Assembly (NCBI GenBank): GCA_902702965.1
Contig: CACRXP010000145.1
Span: 825,611 to 889,610, forward strand
Direction of reading: 5' to 3'
Source of the DNA: Spirometra erinaceieuropaei
Taxonomy: Eukaryota; Platyhelminthes; Cestoda; Diphyllobothriidea; Diphyllobothriidae
DNA length: 64,000 nucleotides
Under the pieces are notes generated by a model. That model ran no database searches. It was given only the letters and a program-made list of their open reading frames with translations, and was not told the DNA's origin. The position numbers were made by a program, and so were the translations under genes. Positions 43,074-55,150 of this stretch are shown here, in pieces; the stretch's first letter is position 1, and each line of letters begins with the position of its first letter.

Positions 43074-46030
43074 TGTGCTTCGTTGGTTTGGCATCACTGA
43101 GGTAACAAACCTGGCTGGGATTGTAAATAGCCAGTCAGTACAAGCCACTTGTCCGAGGTTCTCCAAGGCCCCTTGTGCACTTGGCTTGCTCCTCCTCGAT
43201 CGTGTCTCTATTTTTATTCCCAAGCAGATGTCAAGCTTGGAGAAATTTTGCGTTAGACCCATGAATTGTCCAAGAAGGCCTCGAGATGTTACTGGGGGTA
43301 AGTACGATGCCACTAAAAACTGACGTATGGGTTCCATCCGCCAAATTGTACGCCGCACTTCCTTTGACAAATCCAAGGCAGACTAATGATTATCGACTCT
43401 TCTGATCTTCCTTTTTTGCGACCGCCACCGCTGCTGCCACAGTTAGTCTGGGCGGCGCACAAAAAGGTTTACGCGTACATATTTAACCATCATATATGCC
43501 CCACCCCTCTCCGCTCTGCCCGGCAGTCTACCTGAGCTCTCAAGAAACCGCCAAATCGGGTGCGGCGTCGGTATGTCAAGAGATGCGCCTTACTTTGTTG
43601 TGTGTGCGCGTGTTTGGTGGACGCTGTCGCGACTGACAAAAGCCTCCCGCGCACCAGTTCGCCGCCCAGTCAACCCAGTCCCTTTTTGCCCCAGCCCCAT
43701 CCCCTCTCTGGGATGTTTTTATTGCCTGCTCCTCTCCTAGCCACAGTTGCGCCCGCCAACCTCGCTCTCTCTCTAAACCTTGACGAGAACGCCGTCAAAG
43801 CCCTAGGAATGGTAGGCAGAAGAGTGCGAACGTGAGCCATATCTGGTTTCCGCTTCAGCCTTTCCTGTGTTAGTATGAGTATTAATATTAGGATGAAGTG
43901 TTCCCCTGCTCGATACGGTGTTTGGGACCAAACCCCTGCCTAGTAGATTCCTTTCTAACGATACCCATAAGCCAATGTCAATAGAAACTATAATTTTTAA
44001 ACTCTTTGACATTGTTCATGGCCGGCGGTCAGCGACCTTAGGAAGGTGAAGGAGATGATGTCGGTCTCCAACACAAACAGGATGTTTTGCGTTTTGTGGG
44101 GCGTGACTGCTACAAAGAAAGGCAGCTCCTCTGCAGGAGCATTAGTTGATCTTTGCATCCACCTGCACTTGGTTGGACAGTTCGCCTCCACCAGAAACCA
44201 ACTCTGATCTATGGTTTTGTGGTAATCTAGCGTTTATGACGGTTGCATCCGAGAAACGGCGCCAGCTGGCGATTTAAAGCATATGATATTAACTGGCTCG
44301 TTCTGTCTTACGGCTGACCTTTTCTACACAGCGCCAGTGCATACATTCCAACATGTAGGCTTCGCCAGAGGAGATGAAAAATAAAGACACCCTGTAGTAC
44401 ACATAGATCCGAATGAGGCGCTGGGTATTCCCAGCCAGGCGCACAGTATCGGCTCTGTTCTTGTTACTTCAGACCCACCACGGAAAATCGATGAAAACCG
44501 GGCGGAGAGATGGCGGAGGGCGCTGCCCAACACTCCCTCACCATAGTTCAGTTCACGCGCGGAACCTCTTCACTATTGCAGAGAGTGGGCCGCATAGCGC
44601 GTTCTCGCAGAATGTGATCTAGCGTACTCTTCATATTGGCGAATCTTACCGGGGGTGATGGCCTGACGCAGAGAGTAAATGATGTTTAACATTGCATAAC
44701 TGCGGTCCCCGTCATTTGAATTATAAGTTGAGGGCCTCCGCGTGTGACAACGAAGGCGTGAAGGCTCCACCGGAGTTCCGCTTTCCCAATAGCGTTGTCG
44801 TTACAGCTCTTCTCCAGAAGGAGATTATGGACATTGCAAATGAAGGTTTCTGTGACAGCCTCCATTCATCGCAGGTTGGAAAATTACTGTCAGCATGACA
44901 TTTACTGATGATATCGGTGAGTTCTTCTCACTGTACTGCAACCAACGACGAAGCTGACATAGGCAATTCCGGAAATCGATGCGTTTCTGAAAGGCTGGAG
45001 TTCTCATTGTGTAATCTTTGTGAAATGTTCCTCCTTGCAAAGCTGAATATTTGCAAGACCGTTCCGTTACCTTAGATATTCTATAACCCTAGAACGCGGG
45101 ACACCTAAATTCGAGCTGTAACAAGCAACCTTTATCAGCCGGGCTGACTTTGAGCAGTCCTAAATGCGGGATGAGAATCAATGATTTTGGGCACTTAGTT
45201 TTTAAGAAAAGTTGTTCGACTACAGCGTTTTAATAACGGTTAAACAGCTTAAGTTTCGTTATGGTTATGAGATCAGCGAGTTTCTTGGGACCTGCATGGG
45301 GAACAATCTGCAAAAAATGGTTGCTGGTGGATTTTAGAATTCATGAAGCAGAGGATTCGCCCGGTCAAATTAAAGTCCTTAGGCGGGCCTCTACTGCTAA
45401 CCTTCAAGGGCTGGACTGGACTCATCGCCACGCCAAAAACAAAAAATCAGGTGATCATTTTAAATTCCACAATAAAGGATGGAAAAACTCTCTATCGACG
45501 ATGACAGGCGAACTGAACTACTTTTTGCCAGGAATATTTTTTCCATCGAAAAGAAGTGGGCAGTCACTACCTTGGGAGATGGGCACACGCCGAACTGTAC
45601 TGAGTCGGACTGATGTGGTGGAAAATGGGGTGGTATCGAACTCTTACTTCTCACATCCCTCATGTGTCCATGTCAGTACAGAGACGAGGCGATTTAGGAT
45701 TACCGTAGGCACACTTCTTCACCTGCCGCGCCCCCGCGCGCATGCTGATCCTTCAATTCGGTTTATTCAGCTCCAGTCGGCTTCATTCTGGTCTTTAAGT
45801 GACACGTGGTGGGACAGGAAAGAGGCACTGTGGCCGACCCAACGCGAATTCGGTAATGGCGTTGTGGTAGCGTGCTGTAGTGTATGCCCAGGCTCTGCTG
45901 TTTAACTGTAGGAGTTTATGTACGCGGGCATTATTGAACCGACTCATGTGGTATGTAGATGTCCTCGGACAGTGTGTGTCTAGAATAAATGCGCATTGTG
46001 TCCGGAATGTAGACACTCGTACTTTGGCTA
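43074..46030. other. No recognisable gene or element
   Basis: The longest frame is 214 codons at 45261-45905 (plus). It has mixed composition, no domain, no signal peptide and no obvious start context, so I do not call it a gene. Confidence 0.45.
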
Positions 46031-46039
46031 CGACATTGT

Positions 46040-46155
46040 CTTGTTAGTGAATCAGTTTATATTGAGGCAGGATAGCACCGCACCTCCACCATTCCCTATT
46101 TCCGCACTCACTGCAGTCCAATAGCAAAGCAAAGTCAATACGACCGGGGGTGTGG
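46040..46155 (-). repeat. Diverged RTE 3' module fragment
   Basis: GTGAATCAGTTTATATTGAG then GCACCGCACCTCCACCATTC and AATACGACCGGGGG follow the order of 24885-24980 with many substitutions. Confidence 0.45.
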
Positions 46156-46159
46156 TTGT

Positions 46160-47745
46160 GCACAACGACCGACAAGGCTGAACAATCCGACTACCAGTGC
46201 CACTCACGACCTGCTCCCTGACTCCACGTATGCCATACGTCATTTGGGGGTGGGGGTGGTGAGGGTTTCCCCATTTCACTTAACCAAGAGTGTCATAAGG
46301 GATTGGGGGTCCGACCCCAATGGCACCTTCTTAATCGGGCTTTGATGGCACTCAATGCTACTCGAGATCCGGAACTGTGCTTGTATATATGCCCTCAAAC
46401 GCATGTCATAGGCTAATGTCGTCCCCATTGCGATCCACTTTACCTGCAGCGCAACCTGTTTTGGGACACAAGCGTTCTATTCTTCAATGATATCTTAATG
46501 CTTACGACACTACTCTTGGAGCCTAGTCTTTGGGGATTCAGTGGATGCAATTCTGAGTCACGAGAACGTGTAAATGAGCGATAACGACAGTGTCTCTTAT
46601 TATGCAGACCAGAATCAAAATAACTAAACTATCTTATGTGCAGATCGAATCCCGCAAGGGGCACCTGCCGAGTCTAGACTTGGCATGTAACATCTCAATA
46701 GTCCAAGACGGAAATGTGCCGATGTTTGATTTTGACCGGGGAACATCTCTCCTAGTCCTTATGGTTGACACAGTTTTACCATGTGCAGACTGGTTTTGCA
46801 TAAGACGGTGTCAGTGGACTACTGGAGGCAGAAATAATTTCCACAGCAGCGACTTTCAGTGCTTTATTCCGATTTTGCGGTGCAACTTCATCTTGCTTTT
46901 TAGCCCCTGGTTCGTATCTAGAACCCTCGGTAGGCTAGAAGTATGACTGACAAAGGCAGTGGACACTGGGATGGCGCGCTGGTCTGATGGGGGAGCGTTT
47001 GACTTGGGCTCAATGCTTCCGGCGCCCGAACTGTGGGTGGGATATTACTAGCTGTTAAGGCAACCCAGAACTCAACGCTTTCATCGACCAGCGTTCATAG
47101 ACGGCGGAAAATCAGCTCTGCAGAGTAGTCTCAACCGTTACATGCGCGCGCGTCAGCCAATCAGCACGCTCTCGGCCATACGCGAACTTCCGGCGGCTAT
47201 AGTCGCCTCCCCACGTCTTTGCTCAGGGGCCAACCAACCAAACGCTCTAACTAAGCAAGCGACGTTGGTCTTAGATACGGCACACTAGTCAGAAGGCCTT
47301 AGAACCTTACAGTGGACGAGGGCGGTAGGGCTGTTCTCTACCACTCCTGTCTGTCCCCTTTGCAATATAACAACCAGCGACACAAAACGGGGACATAAGA
47401 TCAGGTAGTGGCAGCAGAAGGCATTATTCCAGTGCCTGTTGTATTTGTCGGCAAAATTTCTCGCACAGAGATAAATGTTATGGTACGCCGCGGGTCTTGA
47501 TTGATGATGGTCAAATGAAACAATCAAATCACAGATGAGGCGAGTGAAGGCCTTCTGACACGGCAGTGAACTAGTCAACTACGCTAACCGTAAAAACGCC
47601 TTCTGTAGCTTCTCACGCTGCGCTGAGAAAAACACTTCTAGCACACCGCCATTTTTATCAGCATCTTGAACTAAGCTCACAGTTGATCCCCACCTAGTAT
47701 GACATAGTCGCTAATTTCGTCGTTTCTAAAGACGAGAATCGGTAA
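46160..47745. other. No recognisable gene or element
   Basis: Short frames only (118 codons at 46590-46946, 97 codons minus at 47285-47578), without motifs. Confidence 0.45.
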
Positions 47746-48017
47746 GATGTGGTTATGCATCCGCACCTGACGGACACAATACTGTGATGGGTTAGAGCCT
47801 AGGAGCTAGGGCTAGGAGTTAGGGGTTAGGGTAACTATTTCTTAACCGCTCCAAGTACAACCGCGCATTCCCAATAGCTTTTCTTTTGTACGCAACTACT
47901 TGACATCGTCGCCTGTGCGTTCCCTGGCCCCACCTCTAAAGGCCCTCTTTTACCACCGGTCCCGTATTACAGGCGGCTGGGATTTGTTTACCTCTGGTGC
48001 GGATGCATAGCCACATC
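47746..48017. mobile_element. MITE-like TIR element with telomere-like interior, copy 3 (272 bp)
   Basis: The ends are GATGTGGTTATGCATCCGCA and, on the right, the complement of GATGTGGCTATGCATCCGCA: 22 of 23 positions match across the first 23 bases. The outside triplets are TAA and TGA. The interior is inverted relative to copies 1 and 2, so the TTAGGG-like part (GGAGTTAGGGGTTAGGG) reads on the plus strand. A diverged piece of the same interior recurs at about 48388-48465. Confidence 0.87.
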
Positions 48018-48019
48018 TG

Positions 48020-50660
48020 ACCATAGAAATTTCTAGAAATGCGGTTGTTTCTCAAAAACGCTGCGACCTGGGAAATTAATAGCCACAAGTTTGGTCAAAT
48101 GTTTCACCACAAGTTGCAATATTGACAACTGTCTTGTTAAATTCAAAAACTGTGCCGTCCGACTATTTTCTCTACCTAGAGGGACATCAACGTACTAGCC
48201 AGCAGTTCACTTGCGAAACGCATACTCAACCTGCCAAACCAAACTCTCTTCTACATACACGTCAAGACTTAGGCTGACAAAACACGTAACTTTTGATTTC
48301 GCCAAAACAACATAATTCTGGTTTTTAAAAGTCCTAATGTCAACGATATGTTAAAGGACCCTGTTTAACTAACAGTAAACTGTGGATCATGTCATACGGG
48401 AATGGCGGTAATGGGGGTTTTACGGATGGGACAACGCGCCAGATAGTAAGCCGATGAAGTGCAAGAAAACACATAAATTGTTTGGATTTCTGCCGAAAGT
48501 CTCATCGCACGCTTTCGTATGGCAACGGGAATGAGCACGTTGCTTTAAAACTCAACAAAAAGCAAATTTTCAAAAAATAACAGAGTTTGAGTAATGCTTT
48601 GAGGCCGTGGGAAGTAATCGTTGTTGGCATTGCAATGTCTGCAACGGCCTGCTAATGGATGCCAAGATAAAAACCCCATACGACACGACCCATACCGACA
48701 GTTAAACGGGGCCCTTCACTCCACCGTTGTCTCCATTTCCAAAAAAAGTTGTTTTCGAACGAACAAGCACGCATGTAACGAGCTTCGGCGTCAGTTTCGA
48801 CCTCACAAGCCTAAAATAATGAGCTTGTTGCGGACAACCCTCATGGCCATGTCCAGAGTCATTGTTCAAGGCCTCACTGCCTCAAGGTCATTCACCCTTT
48901 TCAGTGAGCCGTTCTAGACCCGCTGGCCTGAGGCCACTCGACCGACTTCAGCTCGGATACACCTGCGTTCACGCAGTCGCAGCTGCCCACACGGCCACTT
49001 GAACGCACCTCCCCCCTGCAACCACAACAGATGCCCACTTAAACACCACCCCTCAACGAATATAACACACCAATCGAACACCCCTTCCGATTGCCCCACA
49101 GGCCTGCAAAAGAGGCTGCCACCACTCTCTCGAGGACTCTCAGGCATGACTGGACGCAGTCAACACCAGCCCTGGGTTAGCCAGCGGCCACTGCCACCTG
49201 CGAGGACAACTCCGGTTCTGTATATAATAAACCCATAAATTTGGTGAATGCTGCCTACTTACAATTAGGGATTTGGCCGGATAATTCTAGCGCTCCGAGT
49301 ACACTCACACCGCCTAGTCGTTACAAGTGCACCAATATCTCTCACGTCGCAATGGAGTATCATGGGCGCCATTGCTACCTTTAGTAATCGTTTTTCGTCT
49401 CGTCAGATGCTCCACCAACATCGGAAACGTCATAGTGACCTGAATTTATCTTCATAAATGGGTTGCAGTGTTCTGCTCCTTAACGTCTAATTAGTTCTGC
49501 CATAAAAGAGGTCATCTTGGCAAGATCGAAGTAGAATCAAATTAATCTTGGAGTTTCGGCAACCGCATCCAAAAGCAAATAACAAGAAGGTGGCATCATT
49601 ATCAGGTACCGATCTCTGTTGAAGGGGCTCCATCTTAGTCCATCAAGCAATTCCCAGATAACTTTTTTCCTTCACAGAGCATGTCTCTCTGCCAACGCAG
49701 TCTGAATGAGTTTCACCCTTTCATCGAACGTTTGGTAGTTCCACAGCATCAATAGTGAACGCATTTTCTATGCAGTGGCAGCCAGGGGAAACCAAAATAC
49801 ATTGTTAAAGCCTTTTATACAGCTTAGTAGGGGGGAGGGGGGAAAGAGTGACGAATTAGACATCGTGGCCCACTTCCCGTCCTAATAGCATTTTCCGTTA
49901 TACATAAGGCCTGAAAGTAGACACAGGAGAGGTCCCGCAAGGCGGGCTTCTGAGCTGTGGTACGCGCGTTCAAACCTTTCGCGGCCTAGGTGACTTGGCG
50001 GCTTTTCGTGCCGCGAGGCCCAGCTGCATCCCCCTCTAGCTCACGGCCGAGAGATCAGCCTCCCAGGGGCTGACATCAACGTATCCCGCCCGGCGCCAGG
50101 ACGTGAGAGAGACAGCAGGAGCAAGTGGGGGGAGGTTGATGTAAAAGACTACACCCTGGAGACTGGCCGCGGGGTCGTAGGCTGGCGGGGTGGAAAGACG
50201 GCTGTAGCGATCCTGATCCTGCCGCCTTTGACGGCTCTACGCTCTGTAGAGGGCGTCTTTTGATGTGTACCGCCAAAACTATGCCTTATTTAGATCTCAT
50301 TAGGATGCCACTGGTTTGTGAATATGCAGGCGCACCCACTCGCATGCAAGAAGGCAGGCTAAGGCATTTTGGGCCGGTGGCAGTAACCTAGACAAACTGG
50401 GTAAATCTGTTCTCGCTACCGGTAGGGAAGAATCGAAGCTTACTTTAAATTCAGGTAGGATTTGAATATCTACACCCCCCTTCAGCAGTTCTGTGTAAAG
50501 CCAGCTCTATCACGGAGACGATAATAAAAGGGGTCTTAAGGGTGGAGTCTCGACTGCCTTACAGAAAGTGTATTAGCCATTCTGTTTTTGGAGTAGATAC
50601 CTGACCCTTCCCCGAAAATGGGCGGGCAACATAGTTAATATTTCCAATCGAAACTGGCTG
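48020..50660. other. No recognisable gene or element
   Basis: Short frames only. A C-rich stretch at 48930-49235 ends in TATATAATAAACCCATAAAT, which could be a polyadenylation region or the end of a long terminal repeat. Nothing I could see confirms either. Confidence 0.4.
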
Positions 50661-50664
50661 GAAA

Positions 50665-50815
50665 ACGAGACCCGGGCTCAGTTGGTAGAGTGCTGGATTA
50701 AATAGCGTCAGATGACCAAAGGACGCGGGTTGGGGCTCAGGTGCAGCGGAAACATGGGTTTGAGTAAGGCTGGATTACATCAGTTAATAAGCCAAAAATG
50801 GCCATCTCTGTCTAC
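50665..50815 (+). mobile_element. tRNA-derived SINE, diverged plus copy
   Basis: The head GGCTCAGTTGGTAGAGTGCT is A-box-like, the B-box region CGGGTTGGGGCTC is damaged, and the body TAATAAGCCAAAAATGGCCA is collinear with the 7681 copy. Confidence 0.6.
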
Positions 50816-50984
50816 TTTGTCCTGGACGGCGCTATGGTTCCACCCATACTCCTGGTCACTATGCAGTTGCCTGAGAGCGCTCTACGTCGAACCCCAAGGA
50901 AAAACGGGACGAGTGTGTCCCGCGACTCGATCGGAATACGCACTTCTAACAAGGTGTACAAGGGTGTACAAGCTGGCTATCTTG

Positions 50985-51500
50985 ATAGAAAATAAGTCGT
51001 CTATAAGATCCCATGCGATGCCTGTGATGCCGTATATTGTGGCCAAATGGGAAAATTTGCCTCTACACGCATCCACGAACATCAACTTGCAGTAAAGAGG
51101 CGAGACCACTTGTCTCAAATGGCCATGCACACCCTTGATACTGGGCACACTTTCGCATGGGCCAAAACTCGCATCGTCGGAGTTTGCCCATCTAAAAAAG
51201 GCCGAGGGTTTCTTGAAGCCATGCACTTTGATGAGTCATTCATCAACAGGCATATCGAGTTAGATGCCACGTACAAAAATCTCTGAGAAAAGTGGAAGAG
51301 ACGAAAGAAGATCAATACGGACTGACACATACGACGGCAGCTTACTGGCTGAGGCACCAAATGAGTATTGATTTTGTAGCACGTTTGAAATTTTAATTGT
51401 TTTCTGCACATTTCCTCTAGTCTGACGACAACACGGGGAACCGACGTCGAAAATTTACTCCATAAATTTTTCTCTCTTTCCCAAAGAACGTATTTGATAT
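50985..51500 (+). pseudogene. Penelope GIY-YIG endonuclease fragment and 3' terminal region
   Basis: Coding text runs VVYKIPCDACDAVYCGQMGK, with the GIY position as VYKI and the YIG position as YCG. It continues to TRIHEHQLAVKRRDHLSQMA, TRIVGVCPSKKGRGF and HFDESFINRHIELD, ending at the stop at 51284. This is most of a GIY-YIG domain with Arg and the HEH stretch kept. The reverse transcriptase is missing: the SINE and unrelated sequence precede it. After the stop the 3' non-coding end carries a diverged hammerhead-like core (CTGACGA near 51425, GTCGAAAAT near 51450). Confidence 0.75.
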
Positions 51501-51612
51501 CAAACAAATATATGTATGTATTGGAATGTAGGCATCCCAATAAATATAAGTTGAAGGCAGAGGCGTTCTTTGGGAAAAGGTACTTTATTGCGTGAATTTT
51601 CGACGCCGGCCT
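51500..51612 (-). repeat. Penelope terminal repeat, inverted relative to its neighbours
   Basis: GCGTTCTTTGGGAAAAGGTA then TTTATTGCGTGAATTTTCGA is the inverse of the end of the preceding fragment (GTCGAAAATTTACTCC ... CCCAAAGAACG, 51445-51490) and matches 1-105 in the same orientation. The stretch 51445-51610 is therefore a tail-to-tail palindrome of two terminal repeats. Confidence 0.7.
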
Positions 51613-51664
51613 GTCCTCTCATCGTTTCACTCAGCAACAACTAGCGGTTCTATCCTATGACGCG

Positions 51665-52148
51665 AAGTTCAGCACAAGAGATGCTCGGCCAGAAAACCTT
51701 ATTGCATCCTTTGAATCGGCGCTCCAGAAGTGTGAGGCAGACGAGGAGTGAAAAAACGCCATGCGACAACAAGCGTCGACCTTACTCCTCCAACACAAAC
51801 GCCAGATGACAATTTCTAAAGCAAAAAATCGAGAACTTCTGAAGATACGAAAAATAAAGGATACCATCACCCTGCCCGCCGACAAGGGGCGCTCGACTGT
51901 CGTCATGGATAAGGCTGAGTACTGCACAAAACTAGGCAACCTCTTGATGGACAAGGAAGCTTATGTGCCATCGACCGTCAGCGAGTTTAAAAAGCTCGTA
52001 AACAGCATAAACAATACGATCGGCAAGCTGAGGAAGGCGGGAGCTCTTACGAGAAGGGAAGCGTTGGTCGCAAAAGCCAGTGATATCGCGATGGCGCGCT
52101 TCTACGGCCTACCAAAGGTCCACAAGCAGGGAGTGCCGCTACGCCCAT
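51665..52148 (+). pseudogene. Penelope reverse transcriptase, N-terminal part
   Basis: FESALQKCEADEE, a stop, then QASTLLLQHKRQMTISKAKN, the conserved DTITLPADKGRSTVVMDKAE block, and ARFYGLPKVHKQGVPLRP at about 52095-52147. These are the N-terminal and first palm blocks of the family. The frame is lost directly after VPLRP. The downstream frame starting near 52080 overlaps, but its first 40 codons are off-frame and not real protein. Confidence 0.8.
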
Positions 52149-52199
52149 CGTCTCCTTACGTGGTACTCCAATCTTTGGGCTGTCAAAGTGGCTGTACCA

Positions 52200-52736
52200 G
52201 CGACTTTGTTTCCTTACCAAGGATTCGAATGGACAGTGAAGTCGGCTGAGGAGTTCTTGACGCGCATCAAACATCTCGAGGTGGAGGCAGATGAGATGAT
52301 GGTGTCACTTGACGTGATCTTATTATTCACCTCCATCCCACCCGCACTGATTATCGACACTATTGATGGCTTTCTCCGGGAAAATTATGATGAAACCGGC
52401 CAACAGCTCAAACGAGCACACATCATCGAGCTCCCAGAACTGTGTCTTAAGACGTTCTTTCCATTCAACGGCCAAGTCTACGAGCAAAAGAAGGGGACAC
52501 CGATGGGCTCGCCTCTGTCTGGACTAATTGCCGAAGCAGTTTTGCAGAGACTCGAGCAGCAGGTCTTCAGCTCGTACCCCCCGAAGTTCTGGGCAAGATA
52601 CGTCGACGACACGTTCGTTGTAATCAAGAGGAGCGAGGTGAAGGCATCCAAGACATTGTTGAACTCCAACTTTCCCGATATTCAGTTTACTATGGAAGAG
52701 GAAGTCAACAATCAGTTGCCCTTCCTGGACGTATAA
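52200..52736 (+). pseudogene. Penelope reverse transcriptase, catalytic part
   Basis: Text includes TVKSAEEFLTRIKHLEVEAD, MVSLDVILLFTSIPPALIID (first catalytic Asp in SLDV), YEQKKGTPMGSPLSGLIAEA and RYVDDTFVVIK. The YVDD catalytic pair is at 52599-52610. The reading ends at a TAA at 52734-52736 within QLPFLDV, where the family continues. All key residues seen are intact; only the stop and frame breaks disable it. Confidence 0.85.
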
Positions 52737-53850
52737 GTTACGAGATTGACAGACGGGAAGATAAGGACGACGGTTTACCGTAAGGCAACAAATACCAGGC
52801 GCATCCTCCACTTCCGAAGCAACCACCCTGTTGGTCATAAACGCAGTTGTGTCAGGACTCTCTTTCAACGTGTTCAAACACACTGTAACGACGACAGTGG
52901 GAGGAAGGCGGAGATGAATTACTTACAGGGCCTTTTTTTAAGCAAACGGCTACCCAGAGTCCTTCATACGCAATTGCCTCAAAAAGCCTCATTTTGAGCG
53001 GTCGAGTGGAGAAAAGCCCAAGTTCTGGCTCTCAATACCCTATGTGAAGAACGTATCAGAGGCAACGGCAAGAATCCTAAAACCTTTTGGGATTGGCGTG
53101 GCTCATAAACCAGAATGCACCATCAGACAGCAAATCATGAAGCCCAAGGACCCGCTATCAACAACAGAACAGTCGGCGGTGGTCTACAGCGTACCATGCC
53201 TAAATTGCAATGCAAGGTATGTTGGTGAAACGGGCAAACGCCTCGGCACAAGATTGCACGAACACCAACTTGCAATCAGCCGCAAGGGCAAGCTGTATTT
53301 GGTCTATGGCCACATACGAGAACTGAACCACGATTTTGCATTTGAGAAATCGAGGGTAATTCGTCGAGCCAATGAGAAGATGGCCAGACTGATGCACGAA
53401 AGTTGGTCCTCGACTGGTACACTCAACCGAGCTATAGATCCACATCCTGCCTACCAGGCGCTGCGTACAAGGCTCGGATCATTCCGGACAGGACCAGTAA
53501 GGCAAGCGAGCACGCGGGACCGAGAGTCAACGCTCACGGAAAAGAGCGGAATTGGGGGCCAGAGGTCATGTGACCAAAGCCGAACACTGTCTCACCGATG
53601 CGCCCGCGAAGCTGAATGCTGCTCACCTGAACAGCAACGACCGATCAGTCCACCAGCTGACGTGGGAGGGGCCAAGCGGTACGTTGATTTGATCACAATT
53701 AAGCCGACCCCAAAGGGAACAAAGGTCACGCAGGCCTGTAAGCGGTCAGCTCCGGGGAGGTCTAAGCCAGTCAGCGGCAGACAGGCAGGTCAAAGTTCGT
53801 ACGTGGAGCACGGGTATAATAAGAGGCAAGGGGCAAGACTGAACAACTGA
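52737..53850 (+). pseudogene. Penelope linker and GIY-YIG endonuclease
   Basis: KIRTTVYRKATNTRRILHFR and FRSNHPVGHKRSCVRTLFQR continue the protein until the poly-T frame change near 52936. From 53044 the frame is open for 268 codons: VVYSVPCLNCNARYVGETGK (GIY position at residues 47-50, YIG position at 59-61), then RLGTRLHEHQ with the catalytic-type Arg at about residue 70, and the C-terminal RVIRRANEKMARLMHESW. About 110 residues of low-similarity tail follow to the stop at 53850, which is longer than the other fragments show. Confidence 0.82.
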
Positions 53851-53879
53851 AGACCGGTAAGTGCAACAAGTACGCTATT

Positions 53880-53925
53880 CTGATGATGGAAACGAGGAGG
53901 TTCCCTAAACGCGCTAACGCGCTTG
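53880..53925 (+). ncRNA. Hammerhead-like core at the 3' end of the Penelope element (probably mutated)
   Basis: CTGATGA at 53880-53886, then T, a GGAA/TTCC stem (53888-53891 with 53901-53904), then CTAAACGCG where GAAACGCG would be expected. The position just downstream of the nuclease frame agrees with the place of terminal repeats in other copies. The G to CT change would abolish cleavage. Confidence 0.4.
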
Positions 53926-54089
53926 AATCTAGACGATGCGCTAAATGCCCTGGCTTTGAAAACTGCCAAATGATGGCAAAACCTAGACCTAGATGTCAGC
54001 CTTGTGTGTGTGTCTTGCCCCCTACAACGGGCCACGCGGTTGATGCGCTGAACCATCACGAGGACCAGATCAGGGTATGGCACGCGTCA

Positions 54090-54310
54090 TTGGGCTGGTC
54101 GTCTGTAACGTATGCCACACACAGAGAGGTACAGTTTCAGGCCTGGGGGTCGGCCACCTGCGTCCGATCCCGCCTCCGGTCTTCTTGACTCTGTCGTGAC
54201 ACAGGACGCAAGTGGGAGAGAAGGACAGGATGCGATAGGTTCTGCGTAAGTCGCCGCAAGTCACCGTCCCTGAACCCAGCATGCTGCGGGGCATACGGTG
54301 AAAGTAATTG
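54090..54310 (+). repeat. RTE 3' non-coding module fragment, plus orientation
   Basis: GGCCACCTGCGTCCGATCCC, then CGCCTCCGGTCTTCTTGACT and CAGCATGCTGCGGGGCATAC, collinear with 40300-40500. Confidence 0.68.
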
Positions 54311-54714
54311 ACAGACCCTATCGGCGTCGACCCGAGGCCCACTATCGATCAGGCGCTTCAAGAGATACTTTCCGTCTTGCATTTTACTCCCTAGGACGCC
54401 AGGAACCTTTTAATTCTTATACCAAAACATCAGATTGTCCAATCAGTATGCCCTGTTGCCCTGGATGCGGCTGCTCGACCATTGCAAACGGCGATGCCCA
54501 CTGCATGCGCCATGCAATGGGCACAGTAATGATGACCTACGCATACTTCACGCTGTCTGCCCTCATTCTACTTGATCCAGAGACAAGAGCAAGCCAAGAC
54601 AACCGACTCGGCGTCACACAAGACTAAACAGTCAATCTACTCGCGCCACACGCAGCATGGTCCCCACATCATGCAGCAGGCATTCACGAGGATGGCTCAG
54701 ACCTCACACGAGTG

Positions 54715-54815
54715 AGGATATTACAAAGGTCACGTTGAGAAGGAGCCATTTCAGTCTGGCTGGCGGTCCTAAGAAGGTCCGAGTTATCCCGTCCGTTCCG
54801 AGGCCCAACTCTCAT
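54715..54815 (-). repeat. RTE 3' non-coding module fragment, minus orientation
   Basis: GGTCACGTTGAGAAGGAGCC then CCGAGTTATCCCGTCCGTTC matches 62975-63060 in the same orientation. Confidence 0.6.
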
Positions 54816-55150
54816 CCAGTCGGAATAGGCCCAAACATGTCAGTATTGCTACAAGGGAGAATGCGCCAATCTTTCATGGGCAAGAATTCACCAGTGTCGA
54901 CCTTACTCTCCCTCTCCTTTCCCAGATACAGAATGACATGCTTTTGACGTACGTGAGATGTGCACGTCTTGATCTGTGATGCCTCACCAGCTACATCAGC
55001 GATTACAAACTGGTTCGCGTGCTTGCTACGGGAATGGTGCATGCCGTGTTACGTAGAAGTGGTGTATATATACGCTTCGTGGAGTAGATTAGTATGCAGC
55101 GCAGTGCACGTATGTGCAGGTAGGGCGAAGTATGGTGATCGCAACTGGAC
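54816..55150. other. No recognisable gene or element
   Basis: Short overlapping frames (76 and 72 codons) without motifs. Confidence 0.4.

Larger units (their letters stand above)
51640..53850 (+). mobile_element. Penelope-like retroelement with reverse transcriptase and GIY-YIG endonuclease, nearly complete but broken
   Basis: Reads through N-terminal helper blocks, reverse transcriptase and GIY-YIG endonuclease in the order expected for Penelope-like elements. I count few lesions: a stop near 51750, a frame change between about 52145 and 52215, a stop at 52734-52736 and a frame change at the poly-T run near 52936. This suggests fairly recent death. Such elements use the nuclease to nick DNA and the reverse transcriptase, related to telomerase, to extend from it. 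A hammerhead-like stretch follows at 53880. Confidence 0.88.

Noticed and set aside
45261..45905. 214-codon plus-strand frame
   Set aside because: No recognisable domain, no splice or start context and mixed residue composition; length alone is not enough in this much sequence.
48930..49250. Long-terminal-repeat retrotransposon end
   Set aside because: A TATATAATAAACCC end followed by TTGGTG is suggestive, but no second terminal repeat, gag or polymerase was found.
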